Source: PWXP01 sp034005525 | GTDB lineage: Bacteria > Planctomycetota > Planctomycetia > Pirellulales > Thermoguttaceae | DNA length: 64,000 bases | NCBI GenBank assembly: GCA_034005525.1 | Contig: JAVEUP010000004.1 | Span: forward strand, 1 to 64,000 | Direction of reading: 5' to 3' | Shown: one piece after another, positions 9,074-17,873 of the stretch | How positions within the stretch are numbered: position 1 is the first letter of the stretch | Layout: every line of letters starts with the position of its first letter | Notes under the pieces: model-generated | What the model saw: the letters and a program-made list of their open reading frames with translations, nothing else | Database searches by the model: none | Told to the model about the DNA's origin: nothing | Position numbers and translations under genes: made by a program

Positions 9074-9214
9074 TAGGGTGGTGACAAGCAAGCCAAGACC
9101 CTGGTGGGCCTTCGGTCGCTTGGCCGGGCCTGCTTCCAGCGCACGGCGTGCAAACCACCCCGGACGTGGTTTGCGCAGGCCCACCAAGGACTTACGCGAC
9201 CTTGTCCCACCCTA
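9074..9214. repeat. Repeat family B, copy 1
   Basis: Starts TAGGGTGGTGACAAG and ends CTTGTCCCACCCTA, an almost perfect terminal inverted repeat. A second inner pair is GGTGGGCC and GGCCCACC. The same layout recurs at 21338-21475 with a divergent middle. It has no coding content. It fills most of the gap between the HEAT lipoprotein and the nuclease-family gene. Confidence 0.65.
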
Positions 9215-9225
9215 CGTATCTGAAT

Positions 9226-9345
9226 GGCTCTCCCGTTTCTAAGTACAGAACTGCTTCGCGCGTGGGTGAACCCGGATGCTGAGACATCCGGAACCACCCA
9301 CCCTACATCCTGTAATCACCGATTCGCACCCAGAGACGGAAGAGG
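9226..9345. repeat. MITE-like element (family C core), copy near 9.3 kb
   Basis: The outer ends are GGCTCTCCCGTTTCT and, inverted, GCACCCAGAGACGGAAGAG. The 45-base core at 9262-9306 (GTGGGTGAACCCGGATGCTG onward to ACCACCCACCCTAC) is identical to the core at 60253-60298. The two elements differ mainly at the left terminal repeat, which is more worn here. Confidence 0.65.
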
Positions 9346-9378
9346 TATCTGAATCGTCCGGGCTAGTGCTTCGTCAAA

Positions 9379-9789
9379 TCACGATTGCTCGCCCAGTACG
9401 TCGTTTAAGACGTCTTCGCTTACGTAGATGGGCAGGGCAGGCTCGCAGGTGACGGCCACGGCGATGGCGTCGGACGGGCGGGCGTCGATCTCGATCAACT
9501 CGCCCTCGTGACGCACGCGAAGCCGGGCGTAATACGTGTGCTCCTTCAACTCGCTGATCATCACGTCCTGAAGCTCCGCGCCAAGGCCCTCAACCACGCC
9601 CACAATCAAGTCGTGAGTCAAGGGCCGCGGGGTTTTGAACCCCTTCACGCGACGGTCGATGCTCGTCGCCTCGAAAATGCCGATCAGGATCGGAAACGTC
9701 CTGTCGCCGTCGATTTCCTTGAGGTAAATCACCTGCTGCTCATCGACCTCGCTGATGATGATGCGCGACAATTCCATGGGCACGGGCAT
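9379..9789 (-). CDS. Bifunctional nuclease family protein (DUF151)
   Basis: 136-residue protein of the BFN/DUF151 family, small bacterial and plant proteins with reported RNase/DNase activity. Family hallmarks visible are MELSRIIISEVDEQQVIYL at the start, the central FPILIGIFEATSIDR and TPRPLTHDLIVGVVEGLGA, and the signature IDARPSDAIAVAV. The start at 9789 is supported by AAGGA 7 bases upstream. An upstream extension to 9852 lacks a ribosome site. It stands alone between a repeat-filled gap and the flavoprotein gene. The physiological substrate is unknown. Confidence 0.88.
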   Translation of the reverse strand: MPVPMELSRIIISEVDEQQVIYLKEIDGDRTFPILIGIFEATSIDRRVKGFKTPRPLTHDLIVGVVEGLGAELQDVMISELKEHTYYARLRVRHEGELIEIDARPSDAIAVAVTCEPALPIYVSEDVLNDVLGEQS

Positions 9790-10086
9790 TTCGAGTTCCT
9801 TTCTCAAGGATACTTGGAGACGTTTCCAGCAACCGTTCACAGGGGCTGTCACAATCTTCGCGGTACAACGGGCAATCTGCCCAATCAGTCAACCGGTCCG
9901 CCGCAAACGCCGGACTACGCCCTTTGCATGCAGCGGAGAACACTGACGGCGCCGCTACTCCGTGCACGGATACCTCTTCCATTGTAATCCGACGGCTCCG
10001 GCCGTGCCCAGGGGCGGCGCCGGAGTGCCGGAGTCTTGCCGTCGCACGTTCTGCCGGGGCTGTTGAACGCCAGAGTCAGGGCGTCT

Positions 10087-11430
10087 ATGCTGATACGCGC
10101 AAGCGCCATTCCAGGAAAGCCGCTGTTGACAAAGCCAATCCCCACTTCCCTGACCCGGCAATCCCGTTTCGACCTAATCGTGCTGGGCGGCGGGCCGAGC
10201 GGCCTAATGGCCGCCATCCGGGCGGCCGAGCGGCGGCAAACCACTCTGCTCCTGGAAAAGAACCGCAAGCCGGGGGCCAAGATACTCATTTCCGGCGGCG
10301 GCCGATGCAACCTGACGCACGACTGCGATGGGCGGGCGGTCGCCGCGGCGTTCGGTACGGCAGGACGGTTCCTTCACTCGCCCCTGGCCGCACTCGGCCC
10401 GCCGCAACTCCGCCAGTGGTTTCGAGCCGAGGGCGTGCCGACCAAGGCGGAGCCCGACGGGAAGGTCTTTCCCCAGAGCGACCGTGCCGGCGACGTGCTC
10501 GGCGCCCTGCTCCGGCGGCTGGATCGCTGCGGCGTTCTGCTCGCGCCGGGCGAGCCGGCAATTGGGATCGAGCGGATGGCGGACGGTTTTACCATAGTGA
10601 CCCCATACCGGGTGTTGCACGCCGGGGCCGTGATCGTGGCCACCGGCGGCATGAGTTACTCAGGGTGCGGAACCACCGGCGACGGCTACGGCTGGCTCGC
10701 GTCACTTGGGCACACCGTTCATCCGCCGCGCCCGGCGCTGGTGCCGCTGATGACCGGCGAGGGGTGGGTGCAGCGTCTGGCGGGAATTGCCCTGTCCAAC
10801 GTGCTTGTGCGGGTGCTCGATCCCGGCGCTGCGGCGTTGCCTCGCAGAGGAAACCGCGGCAGTCTGCCGCCGGGCGTACTCGCTGAACGCCGTGGGGCGA
10901 TCCTGTTCACACATTTCGGGTTTTCCGGGCCGGCCGTCATGGATGTCAGCCGGGCTGTGACAGTGCATTCCGCTCCGCACCGTTTGCGGCTGGCCGTCGA
11001 TTTCCTCCCCGACATGCGAGCCGACGATCTCGACGTGCTGTTGAAGGCCACGGGGGCAACGGACGGCCGGAAGTCCGTTGCCAGTCTCCTGCCCCACCCC
11101 CTGCCGCGGCGGGTGAGCCAGTCGCTCATGGAGCAGGCGGGCCTGGACGCCTCCCTGCGTGCGGCAGAGCTGTCCAGGCCGGAACGCGCAACACTTGTTG
11201 GGTGGCTCAAACGCGCCGAGGTATCGCTGAAGGGCAGTTGCGGATTCGATCAGGCCGAGGTCACCGCCGGCGGGGTCGCCCTTGATGAAGTCGATTCCCG
11301 GACCATGCAAAGCAAGCTTGTCCCCAGGCTCTTCATCACCGGTGAGATTCTCGACCTCGACGGCTTCATCGGCGGCTTCAACCTCCAGGCTGCCTTCAGC
11401 ACCGGCTGGCAGGCAGGATCGCACGCATAG
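10087..11430 (+). CDS. NAD(P)/FAD-dependent oxidoreductase, BaiN/YhiN (HI0933) family
   Basis: Flavoprotein of the HI0933/YhiN family. The FAD-binding dinucleotide motif LGGGPSGLMAAIRAAE sits near residue 32. It is followed by the family signature ISGGGRCNLTHD, the second nucleotide-binding segment VIVATGGMSYSGCGTTGDGY, and the C-terminal GEILDLDGFIGGFNLQAAFSTG that closes the FAD site. The length of about 447 residues is normal. The ATG at 10087 is a compromise: a TTG at 10036 extends the frame, and the homologous part only begins near 10160. Members have been linked to bile-acid dehydroxylation or remain uncharacterised. The substrate here is unknown. Confidence 0.88.
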   Translation: MLIRASAIPGKPLLTKPIPTSLTRQSRFDLIVLGGGPSGLMAAIRAAERRQTTLLLEKNRKPGAKILISGGGRCNLTHDCDGRAVAAAFGTAGRFLHSPLAALGPPQLRQWFRAEGVPTKAEPDGKVFPQSDRAGDVLGALLRRLDRCGVLLAPGEPAIGIERMADGFTIVTPYRVLHAGAVIVATGGMSYSGCGTTGDGYGWLASLGHTVHPPRPALVPLMTGEGWVQRLAGIALSNVLVRVLDPGAAALPRRGNRGSLPPGVLAERRGAILFTHFGFSGPAVMDVSRAVTVHSAPHRLRLAVDFLPDMRADDLDVLLKATGATDGRKSVASLLPHPLPRRVSQSLMEQAGLDASLRAAELSRPERATLVGWLKRAEVSLKGSCGFDQAEVTAGGVALDEVDSRTMQSKLVPRLFITGEILDLDGFIGGFNLQAAFSTGWQAGSHA

Positions 11431-11444
11431 CGGGCACCCGTACG

Positions 11445-12563
11445 TCAGCCGGCTGCTTTCCGTTGCGGCGTCGTGGCGGAAACGACCGAGAAGTGGGGCG
11501 ATGGGATGACGCTGCGGCCAGGTTCCAGGCGAGGGCCGTAACGCCCGGCCGGCGTGCCGTCCCAGGCGTGCCCGGAGATGGCGGCCAAGACCTGCTCGGC
11601 CAGGGCCAACGCGTCGCGTCCGGCCTCGCCCGGCACGCGCGGGGCGCGCCCAGTGCGGATGGCGGCGAGGAAGTCCTCGCACTCCAGGGCCAAGGCGTCG
11701 ACCGCGTCGAACGACTCGGCGGTAGCCGGCAAGTGCTCCTGGGCGAAGTGGTCTTGCCAGTACGCAACCTGGTCCGGTTCAAGCCCGTCCAAGTCGAACT
11801 CGCGGCGGAGCAGCGTTTCGCTGGGTCGAACCATGCGGAGCGATCGGGCGCCGAAGTCGATGGCCGCGAACGACTGTGCCGTCCACACCTGCATTTGGCG
11901 GGCCGCCGCATTGCTGACTCGCGACGCCGAGAGCGCCGCGACGCAGCCGTTTCGGAACTCGATCCGCGCATTGGCCGCGTCCTCGTGCCGGCCGACCACC
12001 GCAACGCCCAGAGCGTCCACTCGCTGCGCAGGCGAGTGGACCAGGGCCAGCACAAGGTCGAGGTCATGGATCATCAAGTCGAGCACCACGCCCACGTCGG
12101 TTGAACGAAACGTAAAGGGCGAGGCCCGGAGCGCCTCGATGTACTTCGGTTCGGTCACGTACTCCGCGGCGGCGCAGAATGCCGGATTGAACCGCTCGAC
12201 GTGGCCCACCTGCAGCACCACGCCGCACCGGCGCGCGGTGTCGACCAGTTCGTCGGCCTCGGCCAACGATGCGCAGACGGGCTTCTCCACCAGGACGTGG
12301 ATGCCGCGTTCAATCAGTTCCATTGCCAAGCGGTAATGCCACTTCGTCGGAACTGCAACGACCGCCGCATCGATCTGGCCCATGAGGTTGGCAGGATCGG
12401 CAAGCGGCCGGCACTGGCATTCGGCGGCCACACGTTCGCGGTTCGAGGCAATCGGATCGACGACGGCCAGCAGGTCGGCGTTTTCCGAGGCTGCGAGTTT
12501 CTGCGCGTGGAATCGGCCGAGACGCCCGGCACCGATGACGGCGGCTCTGATTTTTCGGGCCAT
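11445..12563 (-). CDS. Gfo/Idh/MocA oxidoreductase, GnnA-like (UDP-GlcNAc 3-dehydrogenase candidate)
   Basis: Cytosolic 372-residue oxidoreductase. The Rossmann motif AVIGAGRLGRFHAQKL lies at residues 9-24 and the conserved HVLVEKPVCASLAEAD near 90. The segment VLQVGHVERFNPAFCAA is typical of the GnnA subgroup, which oxidises the 3-OH of UDP-GlcNAc so that an aminotransferase (GnnB) can make the 3-amino sugar used in lipid A. It is the last gene of the OmpH-LpxC-LpxA run, 49 bases after lpxA, which favours a lipid A role. No GnnB is present in the window, so the reaction remains an inference. General Gfo/Idh activity is the alternative. Confidence 0.82.
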   Translation of the reverse strand: MARKIRAAVIGAGRLGRFHAQKLAASENADLLAVVDPIASNRERVAAECQCRPLADPANLMGQIDAAVVAVPTKWHYRLAMELIERGIHVLVEKPVCASLAEADELVDTARRCGVVLQVGHVERFNPAFCAAAEYVTEPKYIEALRASPFTFRSTDVGVVLDLMIHDLDLVLALVHSPAQRVDALGVAVVGRHEDAANARIEFRNGCVAALSASRVSNAAARQMQVWTAQSFAAIDFGARSLRMVRPSETLLRREFDLDGLEPDQVAYWQDHFAQEHLPATAESFDAVDALALECEDFLAAIRTGRAPRVPGEAGRDALALAEQVLAAISGHAWDGTPAGRYGPRLEPGRSVIPSPHFSVVSATTPQRKAAG

Positions 12564-12612
12564 AAGTCTCCTTGACGCGACCGGGCGGGAGAATCGCCCT
12601 GAGTCCTATTCT

Positions 12613-13422
12613 TCAAGCTGCCCGGCGAATCGCCTCGCGTCCCCGCCCGTGCTGGCCCTCATGCTGCGATTGAATGAAGGTAAGCAAGTGGTTCACCTGC
12701 GGAATGAGCCGTCCGGAGGAGCGGAGGATCTCCCAGGCGTTATCGAGTCCGACTCGTGCCCGGTACACGAGCCGGTGCGCCTCCGACAGGCATTCGATGA
12801 CTTCCGTGGAGAAGCTATTGCGGCGCAAGCCGACGCCGTTGACGCACCGGGGCTTGGCGGGTGTGCCATCGACAAGCATGTACGGCGGCACGTCGTGTCG
12901 GACGGCGCTGAGTCCGCCAATGAAACAGTAGCTGCCAATGGTCGCGAAATGGTGAACTCCCACGCTGCCCGAAATGGAAGCGTAATCGTGGACGTGTACG
13001 TGGCCACCGAGGAGCGTGTTGTTGGCAATGATGATGTGGCTGCCCAGTTTGCAGTCGTGAGCGACGTGTGAACATGCCATCAGGAAGTTGTGGTCGCCCA
13101 GGCGGGTGATGCCGTCCTCTTTTTCGGAGGCCCGGTTGATGGTGACCGACTCGCGAATGATGTTGTGATCGCCGAGAATCACCTCGGTCTCGGTTCCCGA
13201 GTAGCTGATGTCCTGCGGTTCGCCTCCGATGACGACACCGGGGTAAATGTGGTTGTTCCGGCCAATGGTCACGCGTCCCATCAAGGTGACGTTGTTCTCC
13301 AGCCGGGTATCGGCGCCGATCTTCACGTCGGGGCCGATCACGCAGAACGGCCCGATTTCGACCCCCTCGGCAATCTGTGCCCGGGGATCGATCGAGGCGT
13401 ATTCAGCGATCCGTATGGTCAT
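12613..13422 (-). CDS. lpxA: Acyl-ACP:UDP-N-acetylglucosamine O-acyltransferase
   Basis: First enzyme of lipid A synthesis, acylating the sugar 3-position from acyl-ACP in the cytosol. The 269 residues show the left-handed beta-helix hexapeptide pattern throughout (EGVEIGPFCVIGPDVKIGAD). The catalytic His is in ACSHVAHDCKLGSH, matching His125 of the E. coli enzyme. A C-terminal helical region starts near residue 190 (VNGVGLRRNSF). Length and order are standard. It follows lpxC by 21 bases and precedes the GnnA-like oxidoreductase, so it is operonic. If the sugar is first converted to a 3-amino form, the enzyme would make an amide rather than an ester. That cannot be read directly. Confidence 0.94.
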   Translation of the reverse strand: MTIRIAEYASIDPRAQIAEGVEIGPFCVIGPDVKIGADTRLENNVTLMGRVTIGRNNHIYPGVVIGGEPQDISYSGTETEVILGDHNIIRESVTINRASEKEDGITRLGDHNFLMACSHVAHDCKLGSHIIIANNTLLGGHVHVHDYASISGSVGVHHFATIGSYCFIGGLSAVRHDVPPYMLVDGTPAKPRCVNGVGLRRNSFSTEVIECLSEAHRLVYRARVGLDNAWEILRSSGRLIPQVNHLLTFIQSQHEGQHGRGREAIRRAA

Positions 13423-13443
13423 CGCAGGACTCCTAAGTTCGTA

Positions 13444-14319
13444 CTACGCGGAACGGACGATGCGCAATGGCGTGGCATGGAGCCGGCGGAGCGCCGTTAC
13501 CATTTCAGCGTTCAAACGGTGCCCGCTCCGGTAGGCATGAAACCGGCCGATCAGGTCGCCGCCGAAGAGGGCTAGATCGCCCACCAGGTCGAGCAACTTG
13601 TGGCGCACACATTCGTCGGGAAAACGCAGTTGGTTGTCGATAGGACCGTGATTTCCGAACACCAGCAGGTCTCTGGGCGTTGCCCGCTGTCCCAGCCCCT
13701 GGGCACGAAGCGCGTCGGCCTCGATCTCGAGCATGAACGTCCGGGCGGGAGCGAGGTTCACGTGGAAGAAGCGGGGGGAAAGGACGATTTCGAGGCTCTG
13801 GCGGCCAATGGCATTGCCGGCGCCGTAATCCAGTTCGTAATGAAGGACCGTCCGCTCGCCGCTGCTGGGGCGCACCTCAAGCCAGGCGTCTTCGTTGCCA
13901 AGGCGAAGGGCGTTCCGCACCACGTACTGCTCGCGGGGAGCGTCCTGCTCCACGGTACCGGCGGCCAGGATCGCTTCAACGAAAGGCAGTGCCGAGCCGT
14001 CGCAGCCGGGCATCTCCGGTTGGTCAACCCATACTTCGCAGTTATCCACCCGTAGCCCCATCAGGGCCGCCATGATGTGTTCGACCATGCCCACCCCGGC
14101 TCCGTCGCGGCAGAGCGTGGTGCGTCTGGGCATATCGGAGCGGAACTCGATGGTGGCCGGTATGCGGGGGTTTCCCGGGAGGTCGCGACGGACAAAGACG
14201 ATGCCGGAGCCGGGCGCTGCAGGTCGGAACTCGACCGAAACGTCCTGCCCGCTCCAGTAGCCGATCCCCTCGACTTGCGCAGGACCCGCTATCGTGCGTT
14301 GATTACGAACGCTCAACAT
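13444..14319 (-). CDS. lpxC: UDP-3-O-acyl-N-acetylglucosamine deacetylase
   Basis: Zinc-dependent committed step of lipid A synthesis. The zinc ligands are visible: His in GMVEHIMAALMGL, then His and Asp in ECVRHKLLDLVGDLALFG. The catalytic His is in SGHRLNAEM near the C-terminus, and the substrate-binding CDGSALPFVEA segment is present. At 291 residues it is close to normal. It lies 102 bases after the OmpH-like gene and 21 bases before lpxA on the same strand. No FabZ gene sits between lpxC and lpxA, unlike the fusion or spacing seen in some groups. Presence of lpxC and lpxA supports a diderm envelope with lipid A. Confidence 0.94.
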   Translation of the reverse strand: MLSVRNQRTIAGPAQVEGIGYWSGQDVSVEFRPAAPGSGIVFVRRDLPGNPRIPATIEFRSDMPRRTTLCRDGAGVGMVEHIMAALMGLRVDNCEVWVDQPEMPGCDGSALPFVEAILAAGTVEQDAPREQYVVRNALRLGNEDAWLEVRPSSGERTVLHYELDYGAGNAIGRQSLEIVLSPRFFHVNLAPARTFMLEIEADALRAQGLGQRATPRDLLVFGNHGPIDNQLRFPDECVRHKLLDLVGDLALFGGDLIGRFHAYRSGHRLNAEMVTALRRLHATPLRIVRSA

Positions 14320-14421
14320 AAGCGATGAGTCGGCCCTCCCTGGCCGTATTAGACGGGTTTAATGAATCCTGGCCCGGCAGCCGTCCTTGGCTGCGGCGTT
14401 CCGCAAATGCCCTGATCTCCG

Positions 14422-15078
14422 TCAGCGCTGGAACGGACTGCGGGCCGGTCCCGGCGTTGCCGGCTGTCCCACCCGCTGCTGGTCGCGATTCAGGTCGGCG
14501 AGGATGCTGCCGGTAATGTCCATGCCGTTCCGATACCATACGACCGGCTTATTGATGTCGCGGAGCACCTCCTCGGGCTTCGTGGCATCTGCCGGATCGC
14601 CGTTGAAGCGGAGAACCATGGCCAGATTCTGGTTACGACAGTAGTAGTCGACAGCCTGCCAAATCTCTTTGTATGTGTTGTGATAGATTCGCGCCTCGCG
14701 TTCGAGGAACTCGCGCTGCTGCATCCGGACCTGGACGGCCAGTTTCGCCTGCCGGTCCGCGATATCTTGCTCCATGGCTCGGTAATCGCGTGTGCCCTTG
14801 TACCGCTCGAGTTCTTCGGCGAGCTTCTGAATGGCCTCTCGATCCTTCTGCACTGTGGCCTCCGCCCTTTCCACGTCGGTGCGCATCTCCTCCATCTGCA
14901 GCTTGAATCGCTGGTGATTCTTGAAGATGTAGTTGACGTCCAGAAGCCCAATCGCACCTCCCGTGGGAACTGCCGGAGGCTGCGGGTTCTGGGCTGCGGC
15001 ATAGACGGTAACAAGGCCACCGAGGAGCGTTGCGGCCACAATGACAAGATACCAGTTGGGTCGTCTCACGTTCAGCAC
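14422..15078 (-). CDS. OmpH/Skp-like periplasmic chaperone
   Basis: Secreted 218-residue protein with a signal/anchor segment near residues 8-28 (WYLVIVAATLLGGLVTVYAA). Then comes the Skp-type start IGLLDVNYIFKNHQRF and a long charged coiled coil (residues 60-155, rich in Glu, Arg, Lys, Gln). Skp/OmpH proteins form jellyfish-like trimers that carry unfolded outer-membrane proteins. It heads the lipid A operon, as skp often does in other diderms, which supports the call. The C-terminal 35 residues are Pro/Gln/Arg-rich and probably disordered. The start ATG at 15078 is followed directly by a basic n-region. Confidence 0.85.
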   Translation of the reverse strand: MLNVRRPNWYLVIVAATLLGGLVTVYAAAQNPQPPAVPTGGAIGLLDVNYIFKNHQRFKLQMEEMRTDVERAEATVQKDREAIQKLAEELERYKGTRDYRAMEQDIADRQAKLAVQVRMQQREFLEREARIYHNTYKEIWQAVDYYCRNQNLAMVLRFNGDPADATKPEEVLRDINKPVVWYRNGMDITGSILADLNRDQQRVGQPATPGPARSPFQR

Positions 15079-15571
15079 TCCTTGCTGCTTGAGTAGGTTA
15101 TGGCTCCGCCGGTCACCCTACTGCCGGGTCACGAGCAAGAATGGACCATTGCAGGCGATCCATCGCCTAGGAGAAAACGAGGCGGTATTCTGCCGACAAG
15201 GCCGTTTCAAGTAAAGACCAGATAATCAGAGACCGTACCAGCGCCGTAAACATCTACCCAGAAAAGACTTGCGTGGAGCCAGGGGTCTCTGGCCAAGCTG
15301 GCTTCCCGTTGCTGCGGGTCAGCATTTCGGCAGGTCAGGCATCCTGACACCGCCTGCAGCTTCCCGTGGCACCCCTTGTATCGGCCAGTCGGCCCAGACT
15401 CTTGCGGGTTTGTCTGTTTGTGTAACTCCATTTGACACAGAACGACGATCTCGCTATTCTCCCGCGGTACTTCGGGGGCATGTCCCGGAGCAAGTTGCCG
15501 GGGCTGCCCTTGCCTGCCGCCAGATCGGACATGGATGTCCGCGACCTACCCATACCATGGAGGGGCCCACC
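15079..15571. other. Divergent intergenic region between lipid A operon and two-component genes
   Basis: About 490 bases with no believable gene, although open frames exist. The right half carries the sigma70-type promoter described at 15432-15460. The left half should hold the promoter of the minus-strand lipid A operon, but I see no convincing hexamers there. Confidence 0.5.
15432..15460 (+). promoter_or_regulatory. Sigma70-type promoter of the receiver/kinase operon
   Basis: Perfect -35 hexamer TTGACA (15432-15437), a 17-base spacer and -10 hexamer TATTCT (15455-15460). Transcription would start near 15467, leaving a leader of about 105 bases before the receiver-domain gene. Confidence 0.55.
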
Positions 15572-15991
15572 TTGAATAATCAGCGCCGAGTACTCATTGT
15601 TGACGGATCGGAGGAATCGCGCGAGGTGCTTCAGACCGCGCTGTCTCGTCGAGGGCTCAGCACCTACGCGGCCGGAGCGGCCGACCAGGGCGCAGCCCTT
15701 GCCCGGCAGCATCAGCCCGACCTGGTGGTGCTCGACCTCGACATCGACGACTCGGCGGTCGACGCCTTGTCAAAACCCTTGGCTGGCGACGACGGGGATC
15801 CGGTGCCTATAGTGCTTTTGGGTGGCGTCAGGCGGAACCTTGCACGGTTTCCCGGGGGCGAATTCGTTCCGAAGCCCTACCACTACGGGCCTCTGATCCG
15901 TAGAATCGAAGAACTCCTGGAGGATCGCCGTCGTGCCGTCGCTGTTTGTCATTCGCGGGAACGATCAGGGAGTCCGGTTCGAACTGGATGA
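15572..15991 (+). CDS. Receiver-domain response regulator (single domain)
   Basis: CheY-like protein of about 139 residues without an output domain. Receiver features are the first strand RRVLIVDGSEES (one Asp of the usual acidic pair is replaced by Gly), the phospho-acceptor Asp in PDLVVLDLDI, and the conserved Lys-Pro in FVPKPYHYGPLI. I prefer the TTG at 15572 because GGAGGGG ends 6 bases before it. The overlapping ATG at 15557 would put the ribosome site inside the gene. The 3' end overlaps the histidine-kinase start by 59 bases, implying tight translational coupling. The C-terminal 20 residues in the overlap are basic and probably unstructured. Confidence 0.75.
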   Translation: MNNQRRVLIVDGSEESREVLQTALSRRGLSTYAAGAADQGAALARQHQPDLVVLDLDIDDSAVDALSKPLAGDDGDPVPIVLLGGVRRNLARFPGGEFVPKPYHYGPLIRRIEELLEDRRRAVAVCHSRERSGSPVRTG

Positions 15992-17654
15992 GAGCCCTGT
16001 GCGCGTGGGACGCGATGCGTCCAGTGCCGTGCAATTGCACGACACCGAGGTCTCGCGGCAGCACGCGGAAATCCGCCGGCACGAACACGCTTTCACCATC
16101 GCTGATCTCGGCAGCAGCAATGGCACCTTCGTCAATGGGCGCCGGATAGAGCGGCACTCGCTCCAGAGCGGCGACCAGGTGCAGGTGGGCAGTACGCTCA
16201 TGCTGTTCACGGGCCCTTCCGGCGAAACTGACGACGACCTGGAAGGATCGGTTGTCCTCGACCGGCCTGACGATGCCTCGCAAATCGTCCACTCGGTCAC
16301 CCAGGAAGAGGGAAGCCGCATCTTCGATGAACAGGAAGACCTTCCCCAACACTCTTGGTTGGCTCGGGCGCGCAGTAATCTGCAGGTCATGTACCGCACG
16401 GCCCTGGCGGTCAGCCATACTCTCGACATCGATCAACTCCTCGCCCGAATTATGGAATTGATCTTCGAGTGGGTCGAAGCCGACCGCGGCTGCATTATGC
16501 TGGTTGATCCGGAAGAGAAGAAGCTGGTCCCGAAGGTACGCCGCACGCGCGAAGGGGTGCGCACCGACGAGAAAATCACGATCAGCAAGACCATTCTCGA
16601 CTACGTTACCCAGCGCAATGAAGGCGTGCTCACCAGCGATGCCCGGCAGGATGACCGGTTCAGCCCTGCCGCGAGTATCCTTCAGATGGGCGTACGCGAG
16701 GCCATTTGCGTGCCCATGCAGGGCCGCTACGACATGGTGGGCGTCATCTACATCGACACGTCAACAAGCCCGCAGGAAATGGTCCGCTACGGCGGCAGCA
16801 CGAAGTTCTCCCAGGATCACCTGAAGCTGATGGTCGCCATTGCCCATCAGGCGGCGCTGGCCGTCGAAGACACCCGCTACTATTCCGCTATGGTGCAGGC
16901 GGAACGGCTGGCGGCCATGGGGCAAACCATCGCGACGCTGTCCCACCATATCAAGAACATTCTCCAAGGCATTCGAGGTGGAAGCTATCTGATCGAACTG
17001 GGATTGAGCGAGCACGACGACGAGGTTGTTGGCAAAGGCTGGCGCATTGTCGAGAAGAACCAGAACAAGATATCGCAGTTGGTGCTCGACATGCTCACCT
17101 TCAGCAAAGAGCGCGAGCCCGACCTTGCCGTGGCCGACCTGAACCAAGTGGTGAGCGATGTGATCGAGTTGATGCGGTCGCGGGCTGAGGAAATGGACGT
17201 CGAACTGCATTGGCACCCCGTGGCGGACATGCCCCGGTTGGTGTTCGATCCGGAAGGGCTCCACCGCGCGGTGCTTAACGTCGTCACGAACGCCATCGAC
17301 GCCGCTTCGGAGACCGAATCGGGGCAGCCGGGCCGTGTTGAAGTCCGCATCGGTTTGACGCCGCAACAGGATCATGTGCGCATTGCCGTCCAGGACAACG
17401 GGCCGGGCATTCCCCAGGAACAGATGGGCAAGTTGTTTAGCCCGTTCATCTCGTCGAAAAAGGGCCGCGGAACGGGTTTGGGACTGCCCGTAAGCCAGAA
17501 AATCCTTGCCGAGCACGGAGGTCGCATCCACGTGGACAGCAAGCCCGGCCGCGGCGCCCGCTTCATTCTCGAAATACCCGCCGTCCGGCCCGACCCGAGC
17601 GTCCAGACCACCGAGCATATGGGCGAGGGCACGTCTTCCGGGACTCATTCTTGA
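15933..17654 (+). CDS. FHA-GAF sensor histidine kinase
   Basis: Cytosolic kinase (573 residues, no membrane segment). Order: an FHA domain at about 5-85 (VRVGRDASSAVQLHD, SRQHAEIRR, GSSNGTFVNGRRI), a GAF domain at about 165-310, a phospho-acceptor helix with His in LSHHIKNILQGIRGG near residue 338, and a HATPase domain. The HATPase shows an N box (VLNVVTNAIDAA), G1 (DNGPGIP) and G2 (GRGTGLGLPVS) from about 400 to 555. The FHA domain reads phosphothreonine, so the kinase probably takes input from Ser/Thr kinases such as the one at 23-25 kb. The GTG start at 15933 lies inside the receiver gene. The receiver is the obvious phosphotransfer partner. Confidence 0.9.
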   Translation: MPSLFVIRGNDQGVRFELDESPVRVGRDASSAVQLHDTEVSRQHAEIRRHEHAFTIADLGSSNGTFVNGRRIERHSLQSGDQVQVGSTLMLFTGPSGETDDDLEGSVVLDRPDDASQIVHSVTQEEGSRIFDEQEDLPQHSWLARARSNLQVMYRTALAVSHTLDIDQLLARIMELIFEWVEADRGCIMLVDPEEKKLVPKVRRTREGVRTDEKITISKTILDYVTQRNEGVLTSDARQDDRFSPAASILQMGVREAICVPMQGRYDMVGVIYIDTSTSPQEMVRYGGSTKFSQDHLKLMVAIAHQAALAVEDTRYYSAMVQAERLAAMGQTIATLSHHIKNILQGIRGGSYLIELGLSEHDDEVVGKGWRIVEKNQNKISQLVLDMLTFSKEREPDLAVADLNQVVSDVIELMRSRAEEMDVELHWHPVADMPRLVFDPEGLHRAVLNVVTNAIDAASETESGQPGRVEVRIGLTPQQDHVRIAVQDNGPGIPQEQMGKLFSPFISSKKGRGTGLGLPVSQKILAEHGGRIHVDSKPGRGARFILEIPAVRPDPSVQTTEHMGEGTSSGTHS

Positions 17655-17873
17655 CGTTCCAATCCAGAGCTGCCGCTAGCGTCGGCGAAGATCACCGATT
17701 ATACTAGAGAAGCTGGGCAAAGCCTGACTATTGGGGTGGACGGTTCCCAGTTCTCCCGATATCCGGTTGGTCGATCCGGCCGAAGGACGTCTTGCCTATC
17801 CCGACGGAGCCTTTGGACTGGTGTCCCTCAGTATGCGGCAAACCCCGACCCTCTGCGAGGTTAATGAATCCCA

